A stretch of 64,000 bases of DNA from Vibrio mytili (GCF_000830505.1 NZ_JXOK01000065.1:62001-126000), one strand, 5' to 3'; positions 9,767 to 20,440 are shown, counted from the stretch's first letter. The notes: generated from the sequence alone by a model not told the origin. Translations and numbers: made by a program.

Positions 9767-10438
9767 TTATTTATCTTGAGATGACATCTGTTCTTTCAGT
9801 TTTGCCAACTCTTTTTCAATGTCATCTTGCGCTTGAAGCTCTGCAAACTCCTGTTCTAATGACTTAGATTGGCCAGTGCTCGAATATAGATCAGCTTCCG
9901 CTTCCAATTCATCTACTTTGCGTGAGTACTGTTCGAACTTCGCCATCGCTTCGTTAGTGCGACTGGTATGAAGATGTTTTTGCACATCACGACGATTTGA
10001 GGCGGTTTGATTACGAATGGCTAGCGCTTGCTGTTTAGCACGAGTTTCTGCAATTTTGTTTTCCAGCTTACCGATTTCGCCAGTCAGTTTATTAATGGTT
10101 TCTTCAACTAACGTTTGTTCGGTGTGCAAACCTTTAATGACCTGCTCCAGCTTTTGCTTCTCGATTAACGCGGCGCGGGCTAGGTCTTCGCGCTCTTTCA
10201 CCAATGCAAGGCTGGCTTTGTTACCCCATTCGTTAATCTGATCTTCTAACGCTTCTACTTTACGTGATAGCTCTTTTTTATCTGCAATCGCCTTCGCTGA
10301 GTTGGTACGTACTTCGACAAGCGTGTCTTCCATCTCTTGAATGATTAGACGGATCATTTTTTCAGGATCTTCCGCCTTGTCCAACAATGCGCTGATGTTT
10401 GAGTTAACGATATCTGCAAAACGAGAAAAAATACCCAT
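9767..10438 (-). CDS. pspA: Phage shock protein A
   Basis: Peripheral membrane ESCRT-III/Vipp1-like protein. It stabilises damaged inner membrane and, when unengaged, inhibits the activator PspF. The 223-residue form starts at MGIFSRFADIVNSNISALLDKAEDP, which contains the amphipathic N-terminal helix. The rest is a long coiled coil (RLIIQEMEDTLVEVR onward, with the expected ADLYS segment near the C-terminus). A start twelve codons upstream would destroy the conserved N-terminus. It is the first gene of pspABC, transcribed from a sigma-54 promoter just upstream. Confidence 0.95.
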   Translation of the reverse strand: MGIFSRFADIVNSNISALLDKAEDPEKMIRLIIQEMEDTLVEVRTNSAKAIADKKELSRKVEALEDQINEWGNKASLALVKEREDLARAALIEKQKLEQVIKGLHTEQTLVEETINKLTGEIGKLENKIAETRAKQQALAIRNQTASNRRDVQKHLHTSRTNEAMAKFEQYSRKVDELEAEADLYSSTGQSKSLEQEFAELQAQDDIEKELAKLKEQMSSQDK

Positions 10439-10508
10439 GACGGAACTCCTCTTTTCTTCTATAAAATCCGACAAGGTAGTGATTTTCCTTGTCTCTCCCT
10501 ACATGAGT

Positions 10509-10527
10509 AAACAAATAGTGTGCCAAC
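10509..10527 (-). promoter_or_regulatory. Sigma-54 promoter of pspABC
   Basis: On the minus strand TTGGCACACTATTTGTT matches the sigma-54 -24/-12 consensus (TGGCACG-N4-TTGCW) with the GG and TTG elements at correct spacing. It lies about 70 bases upstream of the pspA start. Confidence 0.85.
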
Positions 10528-10599
10528 TTTTAATATCCAATAAATTCAATAGTTTATGTATTTCATTGCTGTTATGCACCTTTATGCTATGATGTTTTT

Positions 10600-10632
10600 T
10601 ACCAACTGTTGGTGAAATTTACCAATAGTGCT
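10600..10632. promoter_or_regulatory. Putative PspF enhancer sites
   Basis: A palindrome ACCAACTGTTGGT (10601-10613) is followed by a second ACCAA half-site at 10621. It lies about 85-100 bp upstream of the sigma-54 promoter and just before pspF, where PspF upstream activating sequences are found in enterobacteria. The assignment is inferred from position and symmetry. Confidence 0.55.
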
Positions 10633-10671
10633 CAAAAATGATGGCAAAGCAGCTCAGGTAAGAAGGATCCT

Positions 10672-11673
10672 ATGAAGCAAAACCTAATTGGTGAATCTCC
10701 CGCTTTTCTCGCAGTACTGGATAAAGTATCACAGCTCGCTCCGATTGAACGTCCTGTGCTGATCATTGGAGAGCGTGGTACTGGTAAAGAACTTATTGCA
10801 CAACGATTACACTATTTATCAAAACGTTGGGATAAGCCACTTTTGTCCTTAAACTGTGCGACATTAAGTGAAGGATTGATCGACTCCGAGCTTTTTGGTC
10901 ACGAGTCAGGCGCATTTACAGGCTCCAGAGGTCAACACAAAGGTCGATTCGAGCGAGCGGAAGGAGGAACCCTGTTTCTCGATGAACTGGCTACTGCGCC
11001 ACTTCTCGTCCAAGAAAAACTTCTACGCGTTATTGAATATGGCGAGTACGAACGTGTTGGCGGACACACGGCGCTGAATGCGGATGTCCGTTTGGTTTGT
11101 GCAACCAATGCCGATTTGCCTCACCTCGCTGAACAAGGTGAGTTTAGAGCAGACTTACTGGATCGGCTTGCTTTTGATGTCATCATGCTCCCCCCGCTTC
11201 GTGAACGACAAGAAGACATCCTCTCTTTAGCTGAACATTACGCCATCAAAATGTGCCGAGAGCTGCAATTGGAATACTTCGTTGGTTTTTCCGCGGACGC
11301 TCAACAATCGCTATTAGAGTATGCTTGGCCCGGAAATGTACGCGAACTGAAAAACGTCATAGAACGAGCAATATACCAGCATGGCTCCAATGCCAATCCG
11401 ATTGAGGCACTTGTTTTTAATCCTTTTGAAACGGGTTGGGCTAAGCCAAGTGACCACCTCCTAAAACAGGATGAGTCTGCTCAGGGTGCCAGCACTCAGA
11501 TCTCACTTCCATTGGATTACAAACAGTGGCAAGAGGAACAAGACATCAACCTGCTCAATCAAGCATTAGAAGAAGCGAAGTTTAATCAACGCCAAGCAGC
11601 TGACTTACTGGGGCTGAGTTACCATCAATTACGAGGAATGGTGAGAAAGTATGGTTTGGTCGGACAAAGCTAA
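10672..11673 (+). CDS. pspF: psp operon transcriptional activator (sigma-54 dependent)
   Basis: A AAA+ enhancer-binding protein of 333 residues without an N-terminal receiver or GAF domain, as in PspF. Walker A is GERGTGKE (33-40), the sigma-54 contact loop is GAFTG (80-84), and Walker B is GGTLFLDE (about 98-105). The C-terminus carries a Fis-type helix-turn-helix (NQRQAADLLGLSYHQLRGMVRKY). An AAGGA ribosome-binding site precedes the ATG. It is divergent from pspABC and shares the regulatory region with it. Activity is expected to be held in check by PspA binding. Confidence 0.95.
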   Translation: MKQNLIGESPAFLAVLDKVSQLAPIERPVLIIGERGTGKELIAQRLHYLSKRWDKPLLSLNCATLSEGLIDSELFGHESGAFTGSRGQHKGRFERAEGGTLFLDELATAPLLVQEKLLRVIEYGEYERVGGHTALNADVRLVCATNADLPHLAEQGEFRADLLDRLAFDVIMLPPLRERQEDILSLAEHYAIKMCRELQLEYFVGFSADAQQSLLEYAWPGNVRELKNVIERAIYQHGSNANPIEALVFNPFETGWAKPSDHLLKQDESAQGASTQISLPLDYKQWQEEQDINLLNQALEEAKFNQRQAADLLGLSYHQLRGMVRKYGLVGQS

Positions 11674-11821
11674 CTGTCTCAATTCTAAGTACCCTATGTA
11701 TCTAAGATTTTGTGTTTGGACCGAGTACACAAAAGTGTTAAATTAGCTGGATCACATTCGCTTGTAATCAGCATTTTAATTAATGACGGCGCAAGCTAAA
11801 ACTCAATGAACATTTCATATT

Positions 11822-13440
11822 ATGAATGCTTTTATAAGATTATCGCTGGGCCTTATTGGTATTAGCTTGCTAACCGCATGTGGCGACCCAATTGACCACA
11901 CTGCTATTCGAAAAACAGGTTTTGTGTTTTGCGGACAAGGTAAGCCAACAACTTTTAACCCACAGCTGATTGACAGTGGTATTACTGCAGAAGCGCTCAG
12001 TCCTCAAATTTATGACACGCTGCTTACGCTCGATCCAGAAACACATAAACCTGTTGCCAGTATTGCGGAAGATTGGTCTGTCAATGACGCTGGTACTGCG
12101 TATACATTCCATCTGAAACGTGGTGTTGAGTTTCAAACCACAAAGTGGTTTACCCCAACAAGACCGCTAACGGCAGAGGACGTGGTATTCAGCTTTAAGC
12201 GGATTGTTGATCCTGAGCACCCTTTTCACCAAGTTGGCGGTGGTTTGTATCCCTGGTTTGCAGGGCTTGATTTTGAAAGCCTACTCAAAGATGTTGTTGC
12301 TGTAGACGACCATACTGTTGTGTTTACCCTGTCTAAACCAAATTTTGCCTTCCTGTCTAATATCGCAACCAGTCATGCGGTTTTGTTATCTGCAGAATAC
12401 GCGCAACAACTCGCGGCAAAAGACCATAAAGAGCAGATTGACCAACTTCCCGTAGCACAGGCCCATTTCAACTAAAAGAATATCAAATCAATGATTTAAT
12501 CCGTTTGGAACGTCACCCTGATTACTGGAAGACCCCAGCTAAAATGGAACAAGTGGTGTTTGATATATCACACCGGGGAACTGGCACGTTGGCAAAACTG
12601 CTTAGGAATGAATGTGATGTTCTGTCGTCACCTATTTCGAGCCAAGTTCCCGTCATTCAAGATCAGTCAAACCTTGAACTGACAGCAACGCCTGCAAATA
12701 ACGTTTCATTCATTGCAATTAATACTGGTAACCCGGCACTGAGTGATCCACGTGTACGCCAAGCGCTTAACCTTGCTATTAATCGTCAAAATATCTTAGA
12801 GTCGGTGTACTACGGTACGGGGTCACAAGCTTATACCCTGCTTCCACCTACCTCTTGGGCACACCAAAAAGACAGCATTAAAATCCGTTACGATCGCAAC
12901 TATGCACTCGCTTTGTTGCGCGAAGCAGGCTTTGGAGATGGTTTAAAATTATCGATGTGGGTACCTCTTGAACCTCGTGCGTTTAATCCAAGCCCTCGTA
13001 AAACCGCGGAGCTTATCCAAGCTAACTTCGCTGATATCGGTATAGACTTAACCATATTAACTGACGACCGATTCGAACGGGTGGATTTAGACAGCATTAA
13101 CAACGTAGATCTCTTACTGACGGGCTGGATCGGAGATACAGGGGATCCTGATAACTTTTTCCGTCCACTGTTGTCGTGCGAATCCGACCGTGTCGGCTTA
13201 AATGTGGCGATGTGGTGTAACGATGACTTCGACTTTTTATTGGATCTCGCCTTAGAGACACAGGAAATTCGCTACCGTTTGAACCTTTATCGCCAAGTAC
13301 AGAACATATTAAACGAGGAGTACCCCGTTATCCCTCTTGCTCACGGTGTGCAGTTCCGAGTTCATAATAAATCGTTGACTGGCTTCAAGTTGAGCCCATT
13401 TAATGCCCAGCCATTCGATAACGTTGAGAGGGTTAACTGA
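11822..13440 (+). CDS. sapA: SapA peptide ABC transporter substrate-binding protein (frameshift in sequence)
   Basis: Periplasmic solute-binding component (SBP family 5) of the Sap importer, linked to antimicrobial-peptide resistance. It begins with a lipoprotein signal ending LLTAC. The first frame stops at 12475 after QLPVAQAHFN. One extra G at about 12455 turns this into QLPVGTGPFQLKEYQINDLIRL and joins the downstream frame, giving a 539-residue protein of normal length. GTGPF is a conserved family motif, which supports the correction. The stop overlaps the sapB ATG by one base. It is the first gene of sapABCDF. Confidence 0.87.
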
Positions 13441-14402
13441 TGTTTTGGTATACCATTCGTAGATTCAATCTGTTTATCATAACCTTGATGATTCTTACCA
13501 TCGTCGGCTTTTCATTGCTGCGACTCGATCCTGATTCTCATTGGGCCAACGTCGGGTTCTGGTCTGGTTGGCAAAGTTACTTAGTTAACCTGTCACAACT
13601 CGATTTTGGTGTGAGTAAAAATGGCAACGCCATCTATAACGAACTAAAAATTGTGTTCCCAGCCACCTTAGAACTGTGTTTTTTCGCCTTTTTAGTTTCG
13701 CTGTTGATCGGGATTCCTCTTGGTACAATTGCGGGGATGAAACAAGGTAAATGGGTCGATACCGGTATCTCGTTTTTGTCGATGTCTGGTTATTCTGCGC
13801 CTATTTTTTGGGTCGCACTGCTTTTAATTATGGTATTTTCACTCGAATACCACCTATTCCCAGTAGCAGGAAGGTATGACTTATTGTATGAAATCGACCA
13901 TATAACAGGTTTCGCTACCATTGATGCATTCATGGCGAAGGGGGAATATCGTGCTCATGCATTGCAGAGTGTCATTGAACATATGGTACTGCCATGTATG
14001 GTGTTGGCGTTGGCACCGACCACACAAGTTATTGGCTTAATGCGTTCTTCCGTTTCTGACGTGATGAGCCAAAACTATATCCGTGCGGCAAGAATCAAAG
14101 GCCTGTCCACACGAGAAATCGTCACGCAACACGTGTTGCGTAACGCGATACCACCAATCGTACCAAAAGTAGGCGTGCAGTTATCCACGATGATCACTTT
14201 GGCGATTATTACAGAATCGATCTTCAACTGGCCAGGTATTGGTCGTTGGTTGCTTGATGCACTCGCAAGCCAGGATTATGCATCTATTCAGGCAGGTGTA
14301 ATGGTCATTGCGACGCTGGTTTTGACGGCTAATATCTTATCGGATCTGATCGGCGCTACGATTAACCCTCTGGTTAGAAAGGAATGGTATGCTAACAAAT
14401 AA
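13440..14402 (+). CDS. sapB: Sap ABC transporter permease SapB
   Basis: A 320-residue inner-membrane permease of the DppB/OppB type with an N-terminal TM segment (LFIITLMILTIVGFSLL). The cytoplasmic EAA loop reads YIRAARIKGLSTREIVTQHVLRNAIPP. It pairs with SapC to form the membrane channel. It is translationally coupled to sapA by a TGATG junction and overlaps sapC by 14 nt. Confidence 0.94.
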   Translation: MFWYTIRRFNLFIITLMILTIVGFSLLRLDPDSHWANVGFWSGWQSYLVNLSQLDFGVSKNGNAIYNELKIVFPATLELCFFAFLVSLLIGIPLGTIAGMKQGKWVDTGISFLSMSGYSAPIFWVALLLIMVFSLEYHLFPVAGRYDLLYEIDHITGFATIDAFMAKGEYRAHALQSVIEHMVLPCMVLALAPTTQVIGLMRSSVSDVMSQNYIRAARIKGLSTREIVTQHVLRNAIPPIVPKVGVQLSTMITLAIITESIFNWPGIGRWLLDALASQDYASIQAGVMVIATLVLTANILSDLIGATINPLVRKEWYANK

Positions 14403-15276
14403 CGTTTATCAGGAAGAGCACATTCCAACGCAATTTGAGCGTTTTTGGCGAAGCTACCGTGCCAATGGGTTGGCAATGTTTGGCTTATGGTGCCTTGTCT
14501 TTATTCTTTTGATCACCATCTTTGCCGCGTGGATCAGCCCTTTCGACCCACAAGCGCAATCGGGTGAATTGCTGGTTCCACCATCATGGTCTCCAGCAGG
14601 TACCGTGGATTATTTCTTAGGTACAGACGACCTCGGCCGCGATATTCTGTCTCGCTTGATTATAGGGTCACAACTGACTTTTGGCTCCGCCATCATAATT
14701 ACGCTTATCGCGACATTTGTTGGTTGTCTCATTGGGATCCTAGCGGGGATGACCAAAGGTTTGCTATCCAGTACGTTGAATCACCTTCTGGATACGGTCA
14801 TGTCTATTCCGTCGCTCTTGTTGGCGATCATTTTCGTGGCATTTCTTGGCTTTGGTGGGTTCAATATTATGCTTGCCATATGTTTGGCCCTGATACCACG
14901 CTTTATCCGCTCGGTCTATATCGCGGTACATGCCGAAGTTGAAAAAGACTATATTATTGCCGCCCGCTTAGATGGTGCGAAGAACTTCTACTTACTGTGG
15001 TATTCCATTCTGCCTAATATCCTGCCAGTTATCGCGGCGGAGATTACCCTCGCCCTCTCAACTGCCGTTTTAGATATTACCGCACTGGGTTTCCTTGGGC
15101 TTGGCGCACAAGCTCCGAGTACAGAATGGGGCGCAATCCTTGGGGACTCGGTCGAATTGATTTACATTGCCCCTTGGACAGTGACCTTACCAGGTTTAAC
15201 TATCATGTTTACCGTTGTGACTCTAAACTTAGTAGGTGAAGGTGTGCGGCGAGCGCTAAATGCGGGGACTGAATAA
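14389..15276 (+). CDS. sapC: Sap ABC transporter permease SapC
   Basis: A 295-residue permease of the DppC/OppC type. An N-terminal TM segment follows a short cytoplasmic leader, and the FLGTDDLGRDILSRLI motif is typical of this subgroup. The EAA loop is around YIIAARLDGAKNFYLLWYSILPNI. It overlaps sapB at the start and shares one base with the sapD start (TAATG). Confidence 0.94.
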   Translation: MLTNNVYQEEHIPTQFERFWRSYRANGLAMFGLWCLVFILLITIFAAWISPFDPQAQSGELLVPPSWSPAGTVDYFLGTDDLGRDILSRLIIGSQLTFGSAIIITLIATFVGCLIGILAGMTKGLLSSTLNHLLDTVMSIPSLLLAIIFVAFLGFGGFNIMLAICLALIPRFIRSVYIAVHAEVEKDYIIAARLDGAKNFYLLWYSILPNILPVIAAEITLALSTAVLDITALGFLGLGAQAPSTEWGAILGDSVELIYIAPWTVTLPGLTIMFTVVTLNLVGEGVRRALNAGTE

Positions 15277-16271
15277 TGCCGTTACTTGATATTCGACATT
15301 TGACCATTGAAATAGAAACGCCTCAAGGCATGGTTAAAGCGGTTGATCGAATGAGCCTAACCTTAAACGAAGGCGAAATTCGTGGCTTGGTAGGCGAGTC
15401 TGGCTCTGGAAAAAGTTTGGTAGCTAAAGCCATTGTCGGGGTGAATAAAGACACCTGGCGAATTACAGCCGACAGGATGCGGTTGGGTAATATCGATTTG
15501 CTGCAATTAACGCCAAAAGAAAGGCGTCGTGTTATTGCGCGTGATATTGCGATGATTTTCCAAGAGCCGTCTACCTGCTTAGATCCTTCAGAGGAAGTGG
15601 GCAGACAACTTATTGAATCCATCCCATCACGCTCTTTTGATGGCAAGTGGTGGCAACGCTTTAAATGGCGTCGAAAACAAGCAATTGCCCTACTTCATAA
15701 AGTAGGCATTAAAGACCATAAACGTTTGATGGGAAGTTACCCTTACGAACTGACCGACGGTGAATGTCAAAAAGTCATGATCGCGATGGCCATTGCAACC
15801 AAGCCAAAACTGTTGATTGCAGATGAGCCTACAAATGATCTCGATCCTATCACTCAGTCGCAGATATTGCGCTTATTGAGCCGAATGAATCAAGTCAATA
15901 ACACCACGATTTTGCTTATCGGTCATGATTTAACCACTATTACCCAGTGGGCTGGTCGTATAACGGTAATGTATTGCGGTCAATCTGTTGAGTCAGCTAT
16001 GACGAAAAAGATCATTAATGCGCCGAAACATCCTTATACAGACGCTCTGCTTAAAGCCATGCCAGATTTTAATGATTGGGTGCCCCACAAACAGAAACTG
16101 CCATCTTTGCCAGGCTCCATCCCTCCATTGCAACACTTGCCTATCGGCTGTCGTTTAGGACCAAGATGTCCGTATGCGCAAAGACAATGTGTAGAAATAC
16201 CGCCGACACGGCGAATTAAGAACCATAAGTTTAACTGCCACTTTCCACTTAATATGGAGAAGAAGTCATGA
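15276..16271 (+). CDS. sapD: Sap ABC transporter ATP-binding protein SapD
   Basis: A 331-residue ATPase with Walker A GESGSGKS, Q-loop IFQEP and Walker B LLIADEPT. The signature loop is the divergent LTDGEC rather than LSGGQ, as is usual in SapD. The C-terminal oligopeptide-transporter extension carries a Cys cluster (CRLGPRCPYAQRQC) that in relatives binds an Fe-S cluster. In E. coli SapD also supports Trk potassium uptake. It overlaps sapF by 4 nt. Confidence 0.94.
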   Translation: MPLLDIRHLTIEIETPQGMVKAVDRMSLTLNEGEIRGLVGESGSGKSLVAKAIVGVNKDTWRITADRMRLGNIDLLQLTPKERRRVIARDIAMIFQEPSTCLDPSEEVGRQLIESIPSRSFDGKWWQRFKWRRKQAIALLHKVGIKDHKRLMGSYPYELTDGECQKVMIAMAIATKPKLLIADEPTNDLDPITQSQILRLLSRMNQVNNTTILLIGHDLTTITQWAGRITVMYCGQSVESAMTKKIINAPKHPYTDALLKAMPDFNDWVPHKQKLPSLPGSIPPLQHLPIGCRLGPRCPYAQRQCVEIPPTRRIKNHKFNCHFPLNMEKKS

Positions 16272-17050
16272 GTGCGTTACTTGAAGTTGATAACTTGTCA
16301 AAGCAGTTCGTCACGCGCTCAAAACTGTTTAGACGTCAAGTAAACCAAGCAGTCAAGCCCGTAAGCTTTACCTTGGAACCAGGGCAAACCATTGGTTTTA
16401 TTGGTCAAAATGGGTCTGGCAAATCGACACTAGCTCGTATGCTTGCTGGTGTGGTTAAACCAAGTTCAGGCGAAATTCGTGTCAATGGCGAACCGCTAGA
16501 ACACAAAGACTACGCAACACGCTGTAAGCTGATTCGTATGATTTTCCAAGATCCGAACACCTCTCTTAACCCACGCATTCAGATTGGCCGAATCTTGGAC
16601 GGTCCTTTAAGACGAAATACCAATATGCCGCCTGAAGCTCGTATACAGCGCGTAAAAAACACCTTACTGCGCGTTGGTTTGTTGCCTGAGCATGCCTATT
16701 TTTATCCGCAAATGCTTGCGACTGGCCAGAAACAGCGGGTCTGCTTAGCGCGTGCTCTTATCCTACAGCCTTCTATCATTGTGGCAGATGAAGCACTAAG
16801 CGGACTGGATATGGCAATGCGTTCTCAGATCTTGAACCTTTTCTTGGAACTCCAGGAAGAGATGGGACTTTCGTTTGTTTATGTATCTCAGCACATTGGT
16901 GTCGTGAAGCACATTACTGATAAAGTCATGGTAATGCATGAGGGAGAAGTGGTTGAGTCCGGCGAAACTAACAAAGTATTGACCAATCCAGAGCATATCA
17001 TTACTCAGCGTTTAGTTGAAAGTCACTTCTATAAAGCGCCAAACCACTGA
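16268..17050 (+). CDS. sapF: Sap ABC transporter ATP-binding protein SapF
   Basis: Second ATPase of the Sap system, 260 residues. Walker A is GQNGSGKST, Q-loop FQDPNTSLNPR, Walker B IIVADEAL and the H-loop histidine is in SQHIGV. The signature region reads LATGQKQRV, a relaxed LSGGQ as in E. coli SapF. It is the last gene of sapABCDF and is followed by a bidirectional terminator. Confidence 0.94.
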   Translation: MSALLEVDNLSKQFVTRSKLFRRQVNQAVKPVSFTLEPGQTIGFIGQNGSGKSTLARMLAGVVKPSSGEIRVNGEPLEHKDYATRCKLIRMIFQDPNTSLNPRIQIGRILDGPLRRNTNMPPEARIQRVKNTLLRVGLLPEHAYFYPQMLATGQKQRVCLARALILQPSIIVADEALSGLDMAMRSQILNLFLELQEEMGLSFVYVSQHIGVVKHITDKVMVMHEGEVVESGETNKVLTNPEHIITQRLVESHFYKAPNH

Positions 17051-17057
17051 TACCAAA

Positions 17058-17092
17058 AAAGCCTGCAAGATTGCATTGCAGGCTTATTAATT
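17058..17092. terminator. Bidirectional terminator, sapF / DUF2750 gene
   Basis: A 10-bp perfect stem (AAGCCTGCAA / TTGCAGGCTT) with A-rich sequence on one side and T/A-rich sequence on the other. It serves sapF on the plus strand and probably the convergent gene on the minus strand. Confidence 0.85.
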
Positions 17093-17156
17093 TAAATCAA
17101 AAAGTTATCGAACATTTTAACCAGCTATAATGACCCGTTATTTACTACGACTGGTA

Positions 17157-17546
17157 TTACCTACGCCCTGCACTTTTGCGCAGTTCAAAGTCAAACTCAT
17201 CCGGAAATAGAACAACACCTTCCTCGTTCTGGTTTGGGAACACCACAACCGATAGCTCGTCATCTTCTAGCCCCGCAGTCCAGCGACTGTGCCACTTATT
17301 AAGAGAAATGGCTTCAGGCTCGCACTGCTCCCACTCACCTGTCGCCCATTGCTGTGCAAATTCTTGATTTGGCCACACCGGAACACAATCGTCTTCTTCA
17401 GTATTCAACATGACGCAACCATGTTCATCTTTTAGGATCCAAACTTTTCGATTCGTCACGATCTCTTTTATACAGTATTTTAATCGTTGTTCTTCATTGT
17501 AACGATTGATCGTATCCATCTGCTCTTGGGTTAGTGCCTCGGACAT
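17157..17546 (-). CDS. DUF2750 domain protein
   Basis: A 129-residue acidic soluble protein of unknown function. The central segment (VTNRKVWILKDEHGCVMLNTEEDDCVPVWPN followed by AQQWATGEWE) matches what I know of the DUF2750 family. The chosen ATG follows a strong GGAGG site by the usual distance, so the start seven codons upstream is unlikely. No signal peptide or membrane segment is present. It is a single-gene unit between sapF and ppaC, and neighbours suggest no role. Confidence 0.75.
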   Translation of the reverse strand: MSEALTQEQMDTINRYNEEQRLKYCIKEIVTNRKVWILKDEHGCVMLNTEEDDCVPVWPNQEFAQQWATGEWEQCEPEAISLNKWHSRWTAGLEDDELSVVVFPNQNEEGVVLFPDEFDFELRKSAGRR

Positions 17547-17572
17547 GTTTGCCTCCTGTCTAAGCATAGAAA

Positions 17573-17600
17573 AATGCCCGCAATTAAGCGGGCATTAAAA
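17573..17600 (-). terminator. ppaC terminator
   Basis: A 9-bp perfect stem AATGCCCGC / GCGGGCATT with a 6-nt loop, followed on the minus strand by TTTTTC. It lies 24 bases past the ppaC stop. Confidence 0.88.
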
Positions 17601-17619
17601 GTATATGGCAATAGTAAAA

Positions 17620-18525
17620 TTACGCTAATTCAGCTTGAAGCCAAGGCCAACCTTGCTTCTTACGGCTTAGCGTGTTTTCCATCATGAGCATGCCGTCTTT
17701 CTCGTGCTTAACAAGCTTCTCTGCCCACTCACCTTTGTAAAGCAGACGAGTTTGTGCCGTCGTGATGTCTGTTAACATTACAGCCGCAAATGCTAATGAG
17801 TCGTTTGCACAACGCGCTTCTAGGTCCGCTTCTAGTGCTTCGATCATACCATCAACTTGCTCTAATGTTGCAAGCTCAACCTGACCTACTACTACGTCAC
17901 GACCGTTGAATGGGTAACCTTTAAGGTCTTTTTCAACAAGCTCAGCCGCAGATAGACCTTCGATGTTTGTCTTAGCAATCAGAAGATCTTTAGTAAATGC
18001 GTCAACATCTTGTACGTCTGCGATGACCGCTAGCTCAGCTACGGCATCTTTGTCTTTTTGTGTACAAGTTGGAGAAGCAAAACCTACTGTGTCAGATAGA
18101 ATTGCAGACATCATTAGCTTAGCGATTTGTGGAGTGATCGCATGACCTTCAATCTGGAACATGTTGAATAGAACCGTGTTCGTACAACCCACTGGCCAAA
18201 TCCATGCTTCCATTGGGTTTACTGTCATCACATCACCTAAACGGTGGTGGTCAACAATACCCGCGACTTCTGCTTCAGCGATGTCATCAGGTGCTTGCGC
18301 TAGATCTGAGTAATCAACCAACCAAACGGTTTCACCTGCGACTGAGGTGCGTAATTCCGGCACTTCTGCACCCGCCACTTCTAAGATGTGCTGAGTTTCA
18401 CGGTTAATTTCGCCCTGACGAATTGGCATCGCTTCAACGCCACGCGCTTTAAGAAGTTCAGTTGCAACGAGTGCACTACAAATACTGTCACTGTCTGGGT
18501 TCTTATGACCTACAACTAGAATCAT
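17620..18525 (-). CDS. ppaC: Manganese-dependent inorganic pyrophosphatase (family II)
   Basis: Hydrolyses pyrophosphate to two phosphates and so pulls biosynthetic reactions forward. The 301-residue DHH-family protein has GHKNPDSDSI at its N-terminus and VDHHRLGD near the middle, both supplying metal ligands, and a C-terminal DHHA2 domain with SRKKQ near its end. The start at MILVVGHKNPDSD follows a GGAAGAGA site; a further 35 in-frame upstream codons do not belong to the family and were left out. Confidence 0.94.
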   Translation of the reverse strand: MILVVGHKNPDSDSICSALVATELLKARGVEAMPIRQGEINRETQHILEVAGAEVPELRTSVAGETVWLVDYSDLAQAPDDIAEAEVAGIVDHHRLGDVMTVNPMEAWIWPVGCTNTVLFNMFQIEGHAITPQIAKLMMSAILSDTVGFASPTCTQKDKDAVAELAVIADVQDVDAFTKDLLIAKTNIEGLSAAELVEKDLKGYPFNGRDVVVGQVELATLEQVDGMIEALEADLEARCANDSLAFAAVMLTDITTAQTRLLYKGEWAEKLVKHEKDGMLMMENTLSRKKQGWPWLQAELA

Positions 18526-18701
18526 GTCTCTTCCTATCCAAGTCAATTTTATACGCTGCCTAATACAGTTAATTAGGGCGTGTTTGCTCACAAAGGCCGA
18601 TACTTTACCTGATTTGAGAGTGTTTGACACGCAGAAAAGTTTACAATGTTATTACGAGCAATTCTCATTCTTGTTTTTATAATCGAACGATTTGCTTCAC
18701 G

Positions 18702-20440
18702 TTATGCCGTGACGATCGCTTTCGCATTTAACCCTTTATCCACGCTCACCATTAATAACTGACAAGGTTCTTGGTTTAGCTTTTCTCCTGTCCAGTAATC
18801 ATACCAATCCATCGGTTGATCAGACGTCAGCGTAAATTCCATCGCCCCGTAGCTGGCATAGTTAAACAAGCAATGAAGGTCATTCTTCGTCGTTAGTTTT
18901 AAAAACGCATGATTTAAACTCAAAGCCGTGAACTTTGCTGACTCTTGGTTACGTTGTTGACGTAGCATGAGCTTAGCCAATGTCTTCTTTGCAAATGGCG
19001 TAATCTCAGGGAGCGGATCGCCAGACAGCAGCAAACCCCCACACGCCAATAACACCGTGCGATGAAATTCATACTCTTCTCTGGATGCGGCTTGATTAGC
19101 TAATGACGTGAATGTCGCGCAATCCGGATCAATTTGCCACAGTTTTCGATGCTGCCAACTACGATAAAAGGTTTCTTTGGCTATCTGCTCGAAACGACGA
19201 CTATGGCGTTCTACGTCATCAGAAACACGCATTGCATCCACAAGCCCTAGAGATGGCCACATTGGCGCGTTGCAACCTAAAAGCCACGCATCACCAGCGC
19301 CTTTAGCAATCGCTTCCATTCCTAAGCGATACGCCTCAACGCCGGTAATACCAGACTGTTTACGCACACCTTTCAAAGTGCCCCAATAGTTCGCGTCTAG
19401 CTTGAACAATTCAACGCCCCACTCTTGTCTCATGACAGAGACTACATTCGTCAGATGGTCTTGTACTTCTGGGTTTGAGGTATCGAGTATGTACCAAGCG
19501 TGCAGCGCCAACCACCGTATGTGACATCTTCTGCTTTAAGTAAGCTTCCATCTTTGTGACGAACAAACCACTCTGGGTGTTGTTTGAAGATCTCCGACTC
19601 AGGTTGAGCAATAAAGGGCGCCATCCAAATCGCCGGCTTTTTGCCTTTTGCACGGATACTATGAATGAGCTCTTTCACACCACCAGAAAACTTATCCGAT
19701 GGGATTAACCAATCGCCCATAAAGGCTTGATAGCCATCATCCAGAAGTACCCACTCTAGGTCTTCAAGCTTATCTTGCATGCAATCAACGTTCTGCATGA
19801 TGTTTTGCTCTGTCACGTCTGCGTAGTAGGCATACCACGAACACCAACCGACAGGCGCATCTTGTGTCACACCTTGGCGAACAGGATGATGCTCTGCAAT
19901 CATCTCTCCATAGATTTGATAAAGCTCAGACAGAGATTGGCCGCAGAGTACCGCCACGGATTCAAGTTGATTACTTTCCCAATCCGCCACTTGAGTAAAC
20001 TCACCATCAATCGCGGCAGATAAAACCCAGTGTCCATCACGCAGTACAACATCAAAATAGCCAGCAAAGCGATGACATGATATGAAGCCAAATAATGTGT
20101 AGCCAGCCGAGCCTTCCACCACTAAATAGTTGTAGTAACGCTTAGGGGCATCTTTGGGATAGATTCGATAAGAAGGGTTGTTGTCTGGACAGCGACCAAT
20201 CTCAACGGGATGGCTAACCGTTCCCGCTGTTTGCGCCAGCATTTGGAAGCCATCGCCAATCACGTTGGCCTCGTGCTCGTACAAATACGGCATCTCGAAC
20301 AACACTTCACGGTCGGTAAACGTTTTATTGTGAAGCCCAGCAAAAGAAAAATGTAATTGATTACCCTCAACTTCAACTTGGAAGTCGTTGTTATTCACAG
20401 TGATCTCAATGTGATTTGCCAATTGAATGCTCTGAGCCAT
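18702..20440 (-). CDS. GH36-type alpha-galactosidase (frameshift in sequence)
   Basis: Cytoplasmic glycoside hydrolase that probably removes alpha-galactosyl residues. No signal peptide is seen. The N-terminal part has VGWCSWYAYYADVTEQNI and LDDGYQ; the C-terminal part has FKLDANYWG, whose Asp is the expected nucleophile, and MRVSDDVERH with the likely acid/base Asp. The two parts are in different frames. One extra base at about 19505 gives GGWRLHAWYILD, matching the family motif GGWRxxxWYxLD, and a 579-residue protein. The ATG at 20440 was preferred to a GTG five codons upstream. No transporter or regulator sits beside it. Confidence 0.78.
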